A stretch of DNA of 64,000 nt from Chamaea fasciata. Taxonomy: Eukaryota; Chordata; Aves; Passeriformes; Sylviidae. This document shows, one piece after another, positions 12,401 through 25,500 of the stretch. The DNA is taken from assembly GCA_029207755.1 (NCBI GenBank), contig JARCOQ010000002.1, forward strand, positions 8,573,156 through 8,637,155, in the 5' to 3' direction. The notes below the pieces were generated by a model. That model did no database searches. It was given only the letters and a program-made list of their open reading frames with translations, and was not told the origin of the DNA. Numbering within the stretch: position 1 is the stretch's first letter; the number at the start of each line of letters is the position of its first letter. A program made the position numbers and the translations under genes.

Positions 12401-15400
12401 GTAGAATCTACCACAGTGGCTAAATGAAAGGAATTTCATGTGGGTTTTCATGCTGTGTGTAACTCTTGGGCTTCTTGACAACCGTGGCTCTTCTAGCCTG
12501 GGGAAGGAGAGTAGCCACACTGGAGCACACATTAGCTGGCACCCCAGTGTCCCCGTGGACATCAGACTGTGGAGAGGAGGAATCCCAGTTAAAAAACCTG
12601 CCATAATTATGAAGTTTGCTGACTGAAATTAGGGAGTTTTTTTCTAAGCCATTGATAGGGTTCTCTCCCTTTAACAGAGTGTAGAAGGGTCACAGCACAA
12701 AAAAACTAAGATCAAGCTGTCGGTTTCTGCGAGTCTCCTACACACACAGTGAGAAAGGAGAGTAACTTTCTGTGTATATTTGGGGTGTATATCCTGGCAT
12801 TCTCTTACTCAGTTTTAAAGGAGATATCAGTGAAACAAAATTTTACTACTCATAAATGTATATTTTGACCCATAAATAGGAGCCCTTGTAAGTTTTGCTA
12901 CACAACAGAGTCTGAAGAGTTAAAGTTTCTGGGTTTAGCATGTGCCTGGCACATTTGCCGTGCTGTGTGCCGCAGATCCCATGGATCGCCGGATCAATCC
13001 CAACTCCCATGCCAGTCTATTGCCTCCTGCTGGAAGCAACTGGCTTATCCTGACCTTCCTAACACTGATCTAAGTCCCACTTACCCTTCCTCCCCACACA
13101 AATAGACTCCTGTGCATCAGAATGAGAGCACCATAAAGATACGTGTATGCATACATATGGATATAAATGTAATCTCTATAAAAGCAGTAAAGCATTTGCC
13201 TTTATTCGGCTTTAAGCAGAAATTCAATAATAAAGTAGCAAATATCTACGTATTGCTCTTGGCAGTACTAAAAATAAGTCGTTTGTATTGAACATTTTCA
13301 AGTAGAACATTTTATAACTTAAATAATATTATTTTTATTCAAGATCCCATTTGGTTTAATGCAATTTGTCTGAGATCATGTACTAATTTCTGTTCCACGC
13401 ATAGCCTTGGGAAGATAAAAATATTAAATACAATTCTTTGTGGGTTTTAAAAAATCATCTTGCCTTATTTAGATTATCACCACCAGTGAGGCCTATGTAC
13501 CAGTAGCATTCATGATTATATATAAAAGAAAAATATCAAAAGTGTTATGTAACAGGCTAGACTAAATTCTATATAGGTAGCTGTTGAATTGTAGCCAGAA
13601 ACATATATTTTCAGGTTCTCATTTTCTTAACAATTGGAGTCTTTTGGTCAAATAAATTGCTTTCTTACATCTAACAAAAATCTTTTCAGTAAATGTCAAA
13701 TCAAAATTTTAATTTAAGTTGCTAAACTGAAAAGCTCTACTAATTGACAGTGTTAAATACAGAATAGCCCAAAAGTATGAATGAGGAGTAAATTACAGAT
13801 GAAAGGACTGACGTGTAAGGAACCCATATGGATAGTTTGATATTTACAAATTGGATCTGAATATAATATGCAATTTTGCCTTCATTTTTATCTTTATTGC
13901 CTCCATGTGATGTGAAAGTAGTGACTGGATTCTCAGTCTTCCAAATGCAAGCCAAATACCTTCTGCACAACTTATTTCTGACAAATTTAAGCAAAACCTG
14001 CTGAAAACTGGTCTCAAATTTCTACTTTCTGTTTAACACTGTTTAACATTTATAGCTCTCAGGTGAAACTTAACAACAAAAAAGGTATTGGTAATTCTTT
14101 CTGCTAGTCTATCAAAGTCTGAGTATATGTTTCTCTACAAAGTGAAAATACCAGAGTTTTTGCACAATCTATAAACATATTAGACTCCGTGTCTTTTATG
14201 AGTGGACTGTTTTCTTCTGGCTGGTAAAATGCCAAACTGATTTTTAATTGTAGCCTTGAAAATTAGAAATGGAAAGCAGAGAAAATAGGTGAAACAAATC
14301 AGCTATTGAAGAAAGCTGAGGGCAGTTCTAAAGTTCAAGAAGCTTTTCAAAAAGGTAGAATGGTTGTTATCTTTGTGAGAAATGCCTGCTCTGGGTATCT
14401 GCAGTTAATGCATGAGGAGTTTAGCTGGACGAGTTAAGAGCCATAAGCTCAGAAAACTGTAGGAAGAAAATAATATGGGGAAAGGTTAATATCTTGACAT
14501 TATATTATGAGCTTTAAGAAAAATTGTATTATATTTTTATATGATCAGGTGTAATTGACTGCTATGGCAGGTAGTAAAACAAAAATGAAAAGACTTGTTT
14601 CATCTGTCAGTACCTGGTTGCACCAGAGCTCTGCAAGAAACTTAATCATATGTGTCTTTGAACTGAGTTAAATTGCTGTGTGAAATAAACCAGTTTTGCT
14701 TTCAAAGTCTCTGTTCTGTAGATAAAAAGTATTATATTCAGTCCAGTTTGCTTTGTTCAATGGTATAGAAAAATTTAGTCCAAATTTCAGACTCACCTTG
14801 ACCTTTTACGATCTCTTATATTGTTTTTTTTTTTTTTTTAATTCCATATTTTCATTGCTAAAATAATCAAACTCATATATGATGACAAAAGTGCAATATG
14901 GTCCTTAAACTATATAAGTCAATCTTTTATGAGTTGTAGTTTAGATTACTCCTACTTTGGAATTTTTTTTCCCTCCCAAAATTGACTAAATAGATGAAGC
15001 TAAAGGGAGAAAAGTATCTAACTTATTAGAGTTCCTTGAAAAATCTCAGTGTTCCTCAAAATCATTAGATGCCTGAATTCCTTAAGGGATCTGAATAATC
15101 CTTTCTAAAAACATCTATAACTTGTTTGATGTCTTGGAAAAGTTTTAGTGCAGTTTCTGTATAAAGTTGTTTTTCTAATCATGCTTGGCCAAAGCTCTGC
15201 ATTTCAAATCTCCTGCATTTTTAAAAAGTTCCTCGATTTTCTTTTTGCTGTGAAATTGTTACAAAGAAGCTTTTACTAGTGAAGCTCATTTTTTCCATTG
15301 GCAGGGAAATCACCTTACACTGGTATTAGTCATATTCATTCCACTGAGCAGATTTCCTATTCGCATTACTGAAGCCATAGTCAAGATCTTGTTTTTTAAT

Positions 15401-15447
15401 AAATATTCAGAAAACTAGAATGAAAAGAATATTTTTTTCCTGTGCAT

Positions 15448-15500
15448 CACACACACACACACACACACATATATCTATATATATATAAATATATAAAATA
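15448..15500. repeat. CA then TA microsatellite
   Basis: An uninterrupted CA run of about 11 units is followed by imperfect TA units. Confidence 0.9.
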
Positions 15501-16772
15501 CACCTTATATAAAGAAAATTATTGTTTTCTTTTTCATTCCAGATCAGTCAACCAAATTGTGGCGTGTAGTTTTGTAACATCATGATATCGTGAAGACTTT
15601 CACACAGGGAAGAAAAATTGGAGCTGTTTGACTTTACAGGTATATTTGTAGCTTGTTGAAACACCTTTGCCAATCCATTCCTAACTATCAAATGCATACT
15701 AATTATATTTTAATATTTTGCTTATGGTATTATTACAATATATGGATTAAACATATATATTATAGTATCATGTATCATGCATTCTTTACAATAGAAATTA
15801 ATTGTGAAATTGCAAAATATTTCCAAAAAACAGCACTGTTTCTATGTTTTAAAGATTTAGTTCAAATGACACTAGCCTTGGCTTCTATGAATCTTATTAT
15901 TAAATCTTGGTCTTTGAAGAATTGTCCTGCATTTTTCGATTGGACTTGACTCGCTTAAGGTTTGAAAGGATCATCTTTTCTGCTAGCTGCAAAAATTGAT
16001 GCTAAGCTTTAAAGAGCAGAAGTCCAGGAAAGATGAAGAGGAAAGCAGAGATAGAGGCCAGTTGTATCCTTTTTTTTCTGGATACAAACAAATACTGAAG
16101 GAACTGTGTGAAACGCCTCCCAACAAATGTGTCTGAAGGTCTACTTCAGATTATCAAGTGCTGCATTCTGTTATTAGCTGTGATGCTCTAAAATACAAAA
16201 AATGAAGAACTGGTGATGATGACAAGAATGTCCTGTGAATAAGTAGCTCTCTCAGAGCACTGCCAAGATCTAAAAATGGCCAGATTGTGGAAGCTGCAGG
16301 CTGTCTGCTTTGTAGATGACAGGTATCCTGAAGAGAACAAAGTCAAACACTGCACCACATGTAGGCCAGAGATATGACATTGCTGCAGATATTGTGCACA
16401 TTTTGTGACTCTGACAACTGCAGTGATAGCAGACTGGAGAACAGAAATTATGGATGTGTAGGTGCATTTGTTTGGGGGAAAATTTTCAGCAATATTCACT
16501 TAACAATGTGATAATTCAACTTACTGTAGAGGTCTCTCTTCTCCATTTTACAAATATCTCATAATTATACATTTGCATAATTTTCTTACCAGCTATTATT
16601 TATTTCTACCTTTCTGTTCAGTAGAACTAAAAATTTTGAGTTTTGCAGGCTGAAGAAATACCCCCCCAAAAGAAAAGAATATTAAATCTCTTTATAAACT
16701 GCAGCATAAAAAAAAAAAATCTTTCTGACAGAAGGTATTTCTAGCTGAAACACCTTCTGAGAAAGTTTTGTG

Positions 16773-16832
16773 AAAAAAAAAAAACAAAACAGAAACAACA
16801 AAAAAAAAAAAAACCAAAACAAAACAAAACAA
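16773..16832. repeat. A-rich tract with CAAAA units
   Basis: Long A runs are broken by single C residues, ending in three CAAAA-like units. This is simple sequence. No retrocopy could be recognised beside it. Confidence 0.8.
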
Positions 16833-18391
16833 CTAGGAAGTGATAGGACAGTATAATCAAAATGATCCCGGTCCTTTGTGTTCATACTGTTTGAACAGAG
16901 GGGATGATCAGCATCCAAGAACTGACAGAGGAAGCTAAAGAGTAAAACAAGGAGTTCTTATGCCCTGCTACTTTCACATTATTTATTGTTGAAATCAAGA
17001 GAAAGATAATCATAAATGGGCAGAACCCATTTTGAGTGACCTTCATTTTGCTGATGACATTAATCAGTCACAGAAATACATGGTTTTGTTAATAAAGGCA
17101 AAAAAAAAATGCACACCTGTTAATATTCCAGCTATTTTTTTTAACAGACTTCAAGTCTTTTTACTCATCTAGAAAATGATAGGTGCTGTAGTAGTGACAT
17201 CAGGCTTCAATGTGATCTTAAGTTACAAATTGAAATCCTTCAAAAACTTGAAATACTTTTGGCTGCACAAGCATGATCAAAGCTGACACAATAATAGAAA
17301 TTTCCAATGCCCTCTCTCCTTTAGAGATATTTCTGGAAAACCATAACAGTGAGGAATTTTTCTAGAATGCACTGCTCTAACCGGGAAAGTCCTTCTAATA
17401 AATGGAAAAGAATTGTCACCGTTTCCTAGAAGTCTAAGGAGTGCAGACAGACTGAACACATCAAAGATGAAACATGAACACACTTATATGGCAACTTCCA
17501 CAATAGCTTCAGTCTAAAAAGAAAATAATAGGGCAGCTGACTGAAATCAGATAGAATAGTGAGGAAAAGTCCTTCATCATCACCAGGAAGATCAGAAATC
17601 CAAGCCCAGAATACCCAGTGGCATGTAGTGCCTAATTTTGAGGGAACACAAGGTACAAGCACAGGCATTTTGGAAGCATTGCATGACTTTCTGTTTTCAA
17701 CAGGATAAAAAGAGCTCAGCCCAGTGTGAAGTACATTTTTACTTCTGAATGTTGGTTGATCTCTACTTACAATTGGAATAAGAAGAGGGATTTAAAAAAA
17801 AAAAAAAAACAACAAAAAACCAACCCAAACCACTTCTAGTATCACAAATAAAGGGTGATACTTACTAAATGCATGTAATAAGAACTGCAGAATAAAATGG
17901 ATATTTTACAGTCTAAAATTGTCAACAGGATTTTGGAGACTGTTTACTCAAGTAATCAATAGGAAACCAAACATTACTATGGCAACTATCATCTTACAGA
18001 TTTGTATACTTTTTAAGTGGACTTTTTAATTGTCATTTAATTTAAAAGTCTCTTCGCTATTTTGTCCTCTCTCAAAAAAACCTTAAAAACAAGAAGTGAA
18101 AGCACTAATTCTATTAATATTTCATGCAATTAAGGCTGCCCTCTTGTTAGGGTGTATGTATACAATACCAATCTCTAATGCTTATCCAATCTTTGGGTTA
18201 AAGAGTCAGAATTGAGTTGGACACGGCAGTGATCCCACAATTCTAGATCACTGGCAGTGAAGTTTTTGGTCCTTTGGAACACCCTGATCTTGTAAGAGGT
18301 TTTAAGGCATGTACACAGTGACTCACATGGTGTGAGTGAGCCTGAGGCTATTCTGGCCCTTTTGAAGGTGGTCTCATCTCACCTTCTATAC

Positions 18392-18563
18392 CATAGAATC
18401 ATAGAATGGTTTGGGTTGGAAGAGGCTTTAAAACTCATTCAGTTCCAGCTCCCCTGCCATTGGGCAGGGACACCTTCCACTAGACCAGGCTGCTCAGAGC
18501 TCATCCAACCTGCCCTTGAACACTTCCAGTAATGAGGCATCCACAGCTTCTCTGGACAACTTG
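18392..18563 (-). mobile_element. CR1 LINE 3'-end fragment
   Basis: The plus strand starts with two catagaat tail units and then gives the classic reverse-complemented CR1 3' end. This includes ggtttgggttggaagaggct, ctgccattgggcagggacac, cttccactagaccaggctgc, atccaacctgcccttgaaca and ggcatccacagcttctctgg. The element is on the minus strand, 5'-truncated, about 170 bases long, and looks younger (less diverged) than the CR1 pieces at 37155 and 52857. Confidence 0.96.
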
Positions 18564-18578
18564 GGATCCTCCTGTGGG

Positions 18579-18850
18579 TCAAGATATGTCTTTAACAGTC
18601 TTAACACCACTGTCCTTGTTAGTAGGGTTAGAGCCAGGATAATATCTTTGATTATCTCCACGTTTCAATCTAAAAGTTATTTTTCCTGATTCACATTTTT
18701 CAACTACAACACTTCCTGAAAGCTCTCTACAAACTGTTCGTAGCTTGAGATCTTTAAATTCCTGTTTCATGTCATCATAAAGGGTTTCCTGACTTACCTT
18801 CTTTCTGTATCCCAGCTGTGCTGTGGGCATCACCTGCTCTAATAGCCACA
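18579..18850 (-). other. unidentified exon-like open frame (not confirmed as a gene)
   Basis: An open minus-strand frame of about 90 codons starts just after a TGA and ends at the TGA at 18579. The translated peptide is hydrophilic and evenly composed, with charged stretches such as LYDDMKQEFKDLKL and a VVVEK...GKITFRLKRG segment that looks like a pair of beta strands. Most other frames in the window are instead rich in Cys, Ser and Phe. I do not recognise the protein family. No start codon with convincing context is visible; an ATG lies about eight codons in. A GTAAGT donor-like sequence lies inside the frame near 18798. The frame sits between a CR1 tail and an ERVL-like LTR, so it could be a retrocopy fragment, internal mobile-element sequence, a real exon or chance. 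Confidence 0.3.
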
Positions 18851-19013
18851 GTCACAAGCATAGGCACCACTTGCTTGGTTCATGTTTCAGCTTCTAGTGA
18901 ATAAAGGCTTGATCCTCAGGCCTTAGATGCTTGGGGGACTGTTGCTTTTATCTTCTTTTTCCTAGGGTAGGGATTAAAAACATGAGATGGCATTTCTCGT
19001 TTGGACTCATATG

Positions 19014-19019
19014 TTTATT
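19014..19019 (-). promoter_or_regulatory. LTR polyadenylation signal AATAAA
   Basis: The plus strand reads tttatt, so the hexamer is AATAAA on the minus strand. It lies about 30 bases before the inferred 3' end of the ERVL-like LTR, a plausible position for its polyadenylation signal. Confidence 0.55.
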
Positions 19020-19291
19020 AATTCTTATCTATATTACAGTCTCACGAACTGAGTTTTACAGCACTTCTAGCTAACAAATCAAAAATGGAGCCATATCACT
19101 TTCTCTACAAGGTCTTTTAAGGATGAACTGTCCAATTAAGAAGTGACACCTAAATTATTTTGACTTTTAACCCAATAACCAACCACTAGTGGCCCACAAT
19201 GCGAACTTTTCTATCCAATTACAAAATACTCCTAGACCCATGAAGAAGAAGGTGAAGAAGAACTAGTCTCTACCCCATAACCTCCATCTTG

Positions 19292-19294
<3 letters not shown>

Positions 19295-19334
<40 letters not shown>
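19295..19334. repeat. (TA)20 microsatellite inside the ERVL-like LTR
   Basis: An uninterrupted run of 40 bases of alternating T and A. It lies between the caagatggagg motif and the upstream half of the LTR, so it expanded after or during insertion. Confidence 0.95.
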
Positions 19335-19335
<1 letters not shown>

Positions 19336-19544
19336 CTATATTCTAAACCCTTAAACTCTAAGTTTGCCATCATGTGATATTACACACTTCTGTTGAAACT
19401 ACACACCCACAATCCCGGTGCTGTCATTCAATTTTGGGAGCCTTCTCCACAGCCTCAGGACAAATGCAGTACTTTCCTGGGGGTCAGTGCCTGTCAGCAC
19501 AGAAAGTCTGAAATTCTCAGTGACCAGGGTTCCAATAGGGGACA

Positions 19545-22500
19545 AGTTGCATTACCTTATATATAAACTATAATCGGAATGCACAACTTGAAAAAGAAAC
19601 AAAAACCAAAACAACAGAATGCATAACATGCAAGTTAAAACCATTCATGAAGAACCACTGGATGATTTATATCAGGGTTCTATCTGTGCCCCATCTAAAC
19701 CAGCAGGAGAACTGTAATTGGTATACAAAGGAAAGAGAAACAGTTCTGAGAATTACGCAAGTGTAACAAGGAAAAATTATAGTTTTTAAAAAAAAAATCT
19801 CATTTTAATAAGAATGTGCAAAGTTCTGGAAACCAAATTGGGCTTTTGGCAGGGGAGTCAGCAGGTCAAATTTAAATGTTAATTTTGATCTGTAGTGCAG
19901 AATGCATTTGGTAATGAAGGTTAGATACATTTTTTTTGTAGCAACTGTCCAGTCAAATGGTGTGAATTGTATCCTAATTAGTTTACAACCCTGTAGCTAG
20001 TCCATCTTACAAACAATTAGCCACGAGATTTTTCTTAGCCTAGCATTTAATATGAGCACAATATTTTCTATCTTTTCTTCCTCCTGTCCCTTCCATTTCT
20101 TTCCTCATTTGCAGCTTAAGAACAAAACCTAAAAGGTAAAAATATCCTGAGTACTTAAATGACATTAAAGAACACAACTTACCAAATGGTAGCCTTTTTC
20201 TCCAAGCCAAGTTAGCACTATTATTTCTCAGATTACAGCATCTGTGATTGATGCATATTATACAAGTACATTTTGTGCAGGTATCAGTTAAATTTTATAG
20301 TGCTAATAATGGAAAAAATCTGACTCAGTACTTTGTGTAGGTCTGAGAGACATGAAGAACAGCATAATATCCTTTAAGATAAATTAATTTCTTCCATTGT
20401 TCTATCATCCATTGTCCGTTGATATTTCAAATTCACAGAGTCTACATTTTAATGGTACTGCACTGTACTGTACAACAGCTTTTGGGCATTATTTACAGAG
20501 AGAAACATTTCTGCAAACACATATAAGACATCACAAAATAAACTTTCAGAAGCAATTGCTTTAGGCTGTAATCTGACACAGGGAAATAAACTTATCCACA
20601 GTAAAACAAATTTAGTAGGCATTTCACTCAGGATGAATTTGGCCTTCTGTTTTAAGATCAGAGCAAGAGTTACTTTAACTTAAAAATTAAATACAGCTCT
20701 TGACATGACCTTTTGAGTGAGAATACAGATGGTTTGTGATGACCTCTTTTACCAAAGAAGACTCAAAAGAGAATGGGCACTACCTGTGATGTGCCAACTG
20801 CTGATGCTGTAAGCAAAGACTAAGTACAAAGCAGTCTTAACCTTCCAGAGTCAAGGTCACAAATTAATTTGTGTTCAGAACTGACTGGCACCATCACAGG
20901 TGCACACCCTCAAATCAAGTGCTTTAAAAATATATTGTTCTGATCAAGACAGAAAAGTAGTTAAAAAAGAATTAACGAAACCATGGAAGGAGAATGTCTT
21001 TTAAAGCTAATGATAATTATTCAAATGTATTTTGGGACGGAGATAAAAATAAAACTTGGTCACAACTGCTGATGCGATTTTGTAGTTAAAGGTTCTTCAT
21101 CTTCACGAGAAGACCTTTCCTGATATATCCTGTGGTACCATTTGTGGTTTTATTCCATCACATCCCATTAGCAACACACAATCAGCCTGGATCAAAGTAC
21201 ATCCTTATTAGGTGCAAACCATGTTAGGGTCTCAAGGTTGGCTACAAAACAGAAATTCCAGATTTAAACCAGTCCTCCTGCATGTTGGCTGTTGCCAACA
21301 ATTGAACCAAAATATTTGTGATTGCAGTTGGAATAAAGAACAAACAGCTTGTGGATTCTCTAATTATAAGGCTGATTTTGTGTCGATTCACTAATATATA
21401 CAGTGAAACTCATTGTGCAGCTCTTAGCTCCCCAAATTCTTGAGAAAATTCCCTCATCTTTACTTTCTTTTAGTGACGTCTCTCTTGAAAAGGTGAGTCA
21501 ATAAAGTTAAAATCTTGACTGATGCATACTTTCATTTTTTCTTGTGTTAGAATAAACTTTTATATTCCTAAATCAATTTTTTATACTCTTTGCAAAATAT
21601 TGCAGGTTATAAATGGCCAGTGAATTCCATTTAAAACAACTCCAACTACATGATATGCTGTAGCAGCTTCCTTGGAATTCTGCAATCTGCAAAGTCAATA
21701 ACATCTAAATTAAAATGTTTAATCTGATTAAGGGAAGATAAAGAAGGCACTGACATGACAGAATTATTCTAGACCCTTAATTATCCATGGATTATGGCAT
21801 TTTTCTTTCCAAATTAGAATTACAAGTGAAAGTGAATCTATTACGGAAACAGGTAAGTACTATGTGAAGCAAAGAATTTCACTGCATGGTATTATTACCT
21901 CCAAGTATCCTTCTATGATAGTAAAATAATGCTACAGGCACAGTCAAATCACTGTTAGCCAGAGGGAAGGCACCTATGGTTTAACTAGGAATTTAATAAG
22001 AGCTTGAAGGAAGAGGCAGCACACGAGCCTTATCAGAAGTGAAGTTACTCTAAGAAACAATAATAAGAAGAATATGAGGTTTATCACACCTTTTTCTCTA
22101 TTTCTCTCTACTACTTCAAGGGCCTGTTATGCCCTTTCCTCACCCACCCTATCTCCTCAGGAGAAATGAAAGCATTATGAGGGAAGTTCAGATCTGATGT
22201 TATTATTTTTTGCCATCCTTCAAATCTAGCATTGATTATCATGTACCTCTTTCCCAGATGCAAACCCAGTCAGAAGATGCTTTGTTTTTGGAAGGTAATC
22301 CTAGAAAACTGAACATTTAAAGTGAAAGAATCCCAAGCTATGAACTAGGCTTGTTAAACTGGGACTCAGATTATCTCATAGGTAGTAAAAGGGTTGTATT
22401 TATAGAGCCCATAGTGTAAAAGTAAGTGAAAGCCTGAAGAGAATTATTAATCTGTAAGGGGAGAATTCTTATTCCTATTCTACTTACCTAAGTCAGAACC

Positions 22501-25500
22501 ATAAAGATTACAACAGTATGACCTTTTCTTACTTACACTAATGAAAAATACAAAGTTATGAAATTTAACACAATTAATGTATCAATATAAATCATGGTGT
22601 GGAGAAAAAAACAGTCTGTAACTAATTCTGCTACTGCTTGGCCCAAGCATGCTCTCTTTTTTTTTTTTTTTTTTTGGCTATGAATATATGTGCACTGGCA
22701 AGTGCTCATCTTTTGCAGACTGAAAATCAAAAAGACAATTTTTACCCTGAAATAAAAATAAATCGTATATTCTATTCCAGATTTGACAACCTTCCCCATA
22801 AAGAGACATAAAAAAATTGGGAGTTGTTTAAGCCACATACCACAAATCATCTTGCATGCTCAAATGTCAAGTTATATTTTACGTGAGACACTGAATATCT
22901 GGATTTCTTTGGTAATGCTTTTCTCCAGTTGGATTTATATCCCAAATCCACACTTTTCTTCTACTGCTTGGGAAACCTTCACCCTCTCTTGCAAACTCTA
23001 TGTGAAAAACCATTAAAAATCCAAACAAAACAAAACAAAACAAAACAACCAAACCAAAAAAAAATCGAAGTGAAAAACCCCATACAAAGATTGTGAAGTA
23101 GCAAATTTGAGACAATTGTCTCATTTACAGTTCCTGACGCAAGGTAATTGCATGCTTAGTTAGATACCAGATACTTCAGTGGCACCGCTCATACACGAAC
23201 CAGGGAAACATCCGTATGTCCTCAAAGACATGTGAAATGCAGAATCCAAGTTTGCAATATTTTACACTTCCTTCTTCCCTGAGTTTTTTAGCTAGTCTGA
23301 TCCATCTTGCCACCTTGATATTGGCAAGACATCTCCGGTCTGAGCACTTCAAGCATTGAAAAACTTAAGCTAACGTGAAGATAGTTCTCCCATTCCTTGA
23401 TGTGGTTACACGGTGATACAGGAGTGGGAGGGCTTAGCACCAGACTGTCCCCTTTTGGGACCATTATATGGTGTAATGCCTAACAGTGGCCAAAGCTGGT
23501 ATGCAGACAGATAATTATGTAGTTCCATGTGAAGCCCACATTCCCCTCTTTTGCTGCTCCTGAAGGAACATGGGCGTAACAGAAAATGTAGGCTTGTATT
23601 TTCCATGCGTTTTAGAATATAATCACTGGCAACACTTAAAATCTGTGACTATTTCTAGCTCATCAGTAAAGCTGAAAAAATTGTATAGCCACCTCAGGAG
23701 AATGCCTTTATTATGCCATCTCCTGAACCAAGCAGTTTCAGCTCATTGGGATTCAAGTAATTAAATGCTCGATCAACCCCTGCAAGTCTAGACGGGAACG
23801 CCTGGATACACAATTGAGTACAAAGTGAGCAAGGCAAATGCTGTTCCAACTTCTGCTCCTTGCCATCTGATAGTCAGTTTGGTCATTCTTTACTGCCCAC
23901 TGGAGAGAGTTACTATTAAAGAGGGAACACTGATGAATCATCTTTACGTCTGGCAGTGCTGTTGAAATAGATCAGACACATAGTCAATTTTTTTGCTTCA
24001 GCAAACTTAATCCACAGCTCTGGAAAATACTGCTGAAGTTACCCTGGCAGAAGACAAAGCTTTTGGATCCTCCAATGAGTTGGCATCTGTGAATTATTTG
24101 CCACAGAAGGATACATCTTGGCAGCGTGACTTGATCTGAACTTTGAAGAGCAAGGCTGAGAGTACACTTTCACAAGGCAGCGACACTTGTCCTTTAAAGG
24201 TGGAGATGTGACTCGAAGGCAGAAAAGAGAAAAAGAGAACATGACAATTTTACAAATGAGATTTTTCAGTAAACTTGTAATTTTCAGATGTTTCAAAATA
24301 TAACTTTTTTCCCCAGTGAAAATCATGAGACATATCACTGTAAACAAACATTTATAGAAAATTCTTACAAATTTTTTGCATATTGAACATACATTCCTCA
24401 AGGTGGACTACCAAAGGTCATTTTAAGGCACTTTTTTGCCTTGAAGTGTGATGAACAACCAGCATCTCCACATGATTTGTTGTAGGTGCCTTGCACCACA
24501 GCAAAGCAGACAGATGCCTAATTACAGCCTAGGGAGCTCCTCTTTAGGTTACATCTTTAGCAAACCTTGGCCTTTATCCCTTCCTGCAGGTTAGAAGTCT
24601 TGTCCTTGTCTATATTAGCTTGGAAACATTCATCCTTTCTCTTCCCATTTTTCCTTCCAAGAAAAATACATACGGGTACCACTAGGTAAAGAAAATTGTC
24701 TTTTAAAAAATATATATATGCTGTAGAATAATAATATATGCCACTTATGTATTATTAATATTAGGTATCATTAGGATTACATGCACACTACAGCAGAATG
24801 TTTCAAGGCAAGCCTGCCTTTTCTCATAGAGACTGTTACAGTTTAAGGAAATTCCAAACTACTCTTTCCCATATCCCAGTCTTCCCAACCACTAATCTGG
24901 AGACACATATAAACAGGACAAATTTAGCCTCTGTGAACAGTTGTCCTGGTGCTGATTAACAAACACTTGCTCACGTAACATTTAGTAAATACAAAGAACA
25001 CAATTTTTTGCACTATTTTTTGCACTACTGCTTTTGCGCTTTCTCTGTTTACAAGGTGAACTATCGTTTCATTGGAAAGTGATATTTTAGTTAATCTGGG
25101 TATTTGTTTCCCTTCATCTATGACTCTCCACTAAGTTGGTCGTCAATTTAGGAGGGGTTTCAATATGTGTTTGCCATCATTTGCACTAAAATAATAGAAA
25201 TAGAAGTTAAATGAAAAGAACTAGTTAATGCCAAAAGGCTAAATTTCTTCACTATGCCAAGGACTGTGAAATTAAAAGACTAGGAAGAAATGTTTAGGTG
25301 AAACAGAATTAAATTGACCCCTATCATCCTTATGCTGAATCACTTAGTCAGATCTAGCAAACTAAAACATACAAATTCACTAAGATAACAGATAAATGCA
25401 GATCCCCAAAGTTTCACACTTGTCAGTGTTGTTGTCCTTTTTGAACTCATTTATATGCAAACACCCACGGAAATGTATGACAATGTTCACCACAATTTAT

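Larger units (their letters stand above)
9466..18391. other. about 9 kb AT-rich non-coding DNA
   Basis: No coding region is supported. The stretch contains scattered A and T homopolymers (for example near 10605, 12185, 12275 and 14823), A-rich tracts (16773-16832 and near 17792) and a CA/TA microsatellite (15448-15500). I found no recognisable CR1, LTR or RNA gene. Confidence 0.55.
18983..19544 (-). mobile_element. ERVL-like solo LTR (old endogenous retrovirus)
   Basis: Read on the minus strand, this begins near tgtcccctattggaaccctg. It continues through tgacagcaccgggattgtgg, gtgtgtaatatcacatgatg, a caagatggagg motif, cttcttcaccttcttcttca, ttttgtaattggata and ttaattggacagttcatcc. It ends at cgagaaatgccatctca. 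This order matches passerine ERVL-type LTRs as I remember them. An AATAAA polyadenylation signal is present on the minus strand (19014-19019). I see no primer-binding site or polypurine tract beside either edge, so I read it as a solo LTR. Edges are approximate and no target-site duplication was confirmed. A TA run of 40 bases has expanded inside it. Confidence 0.75.
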
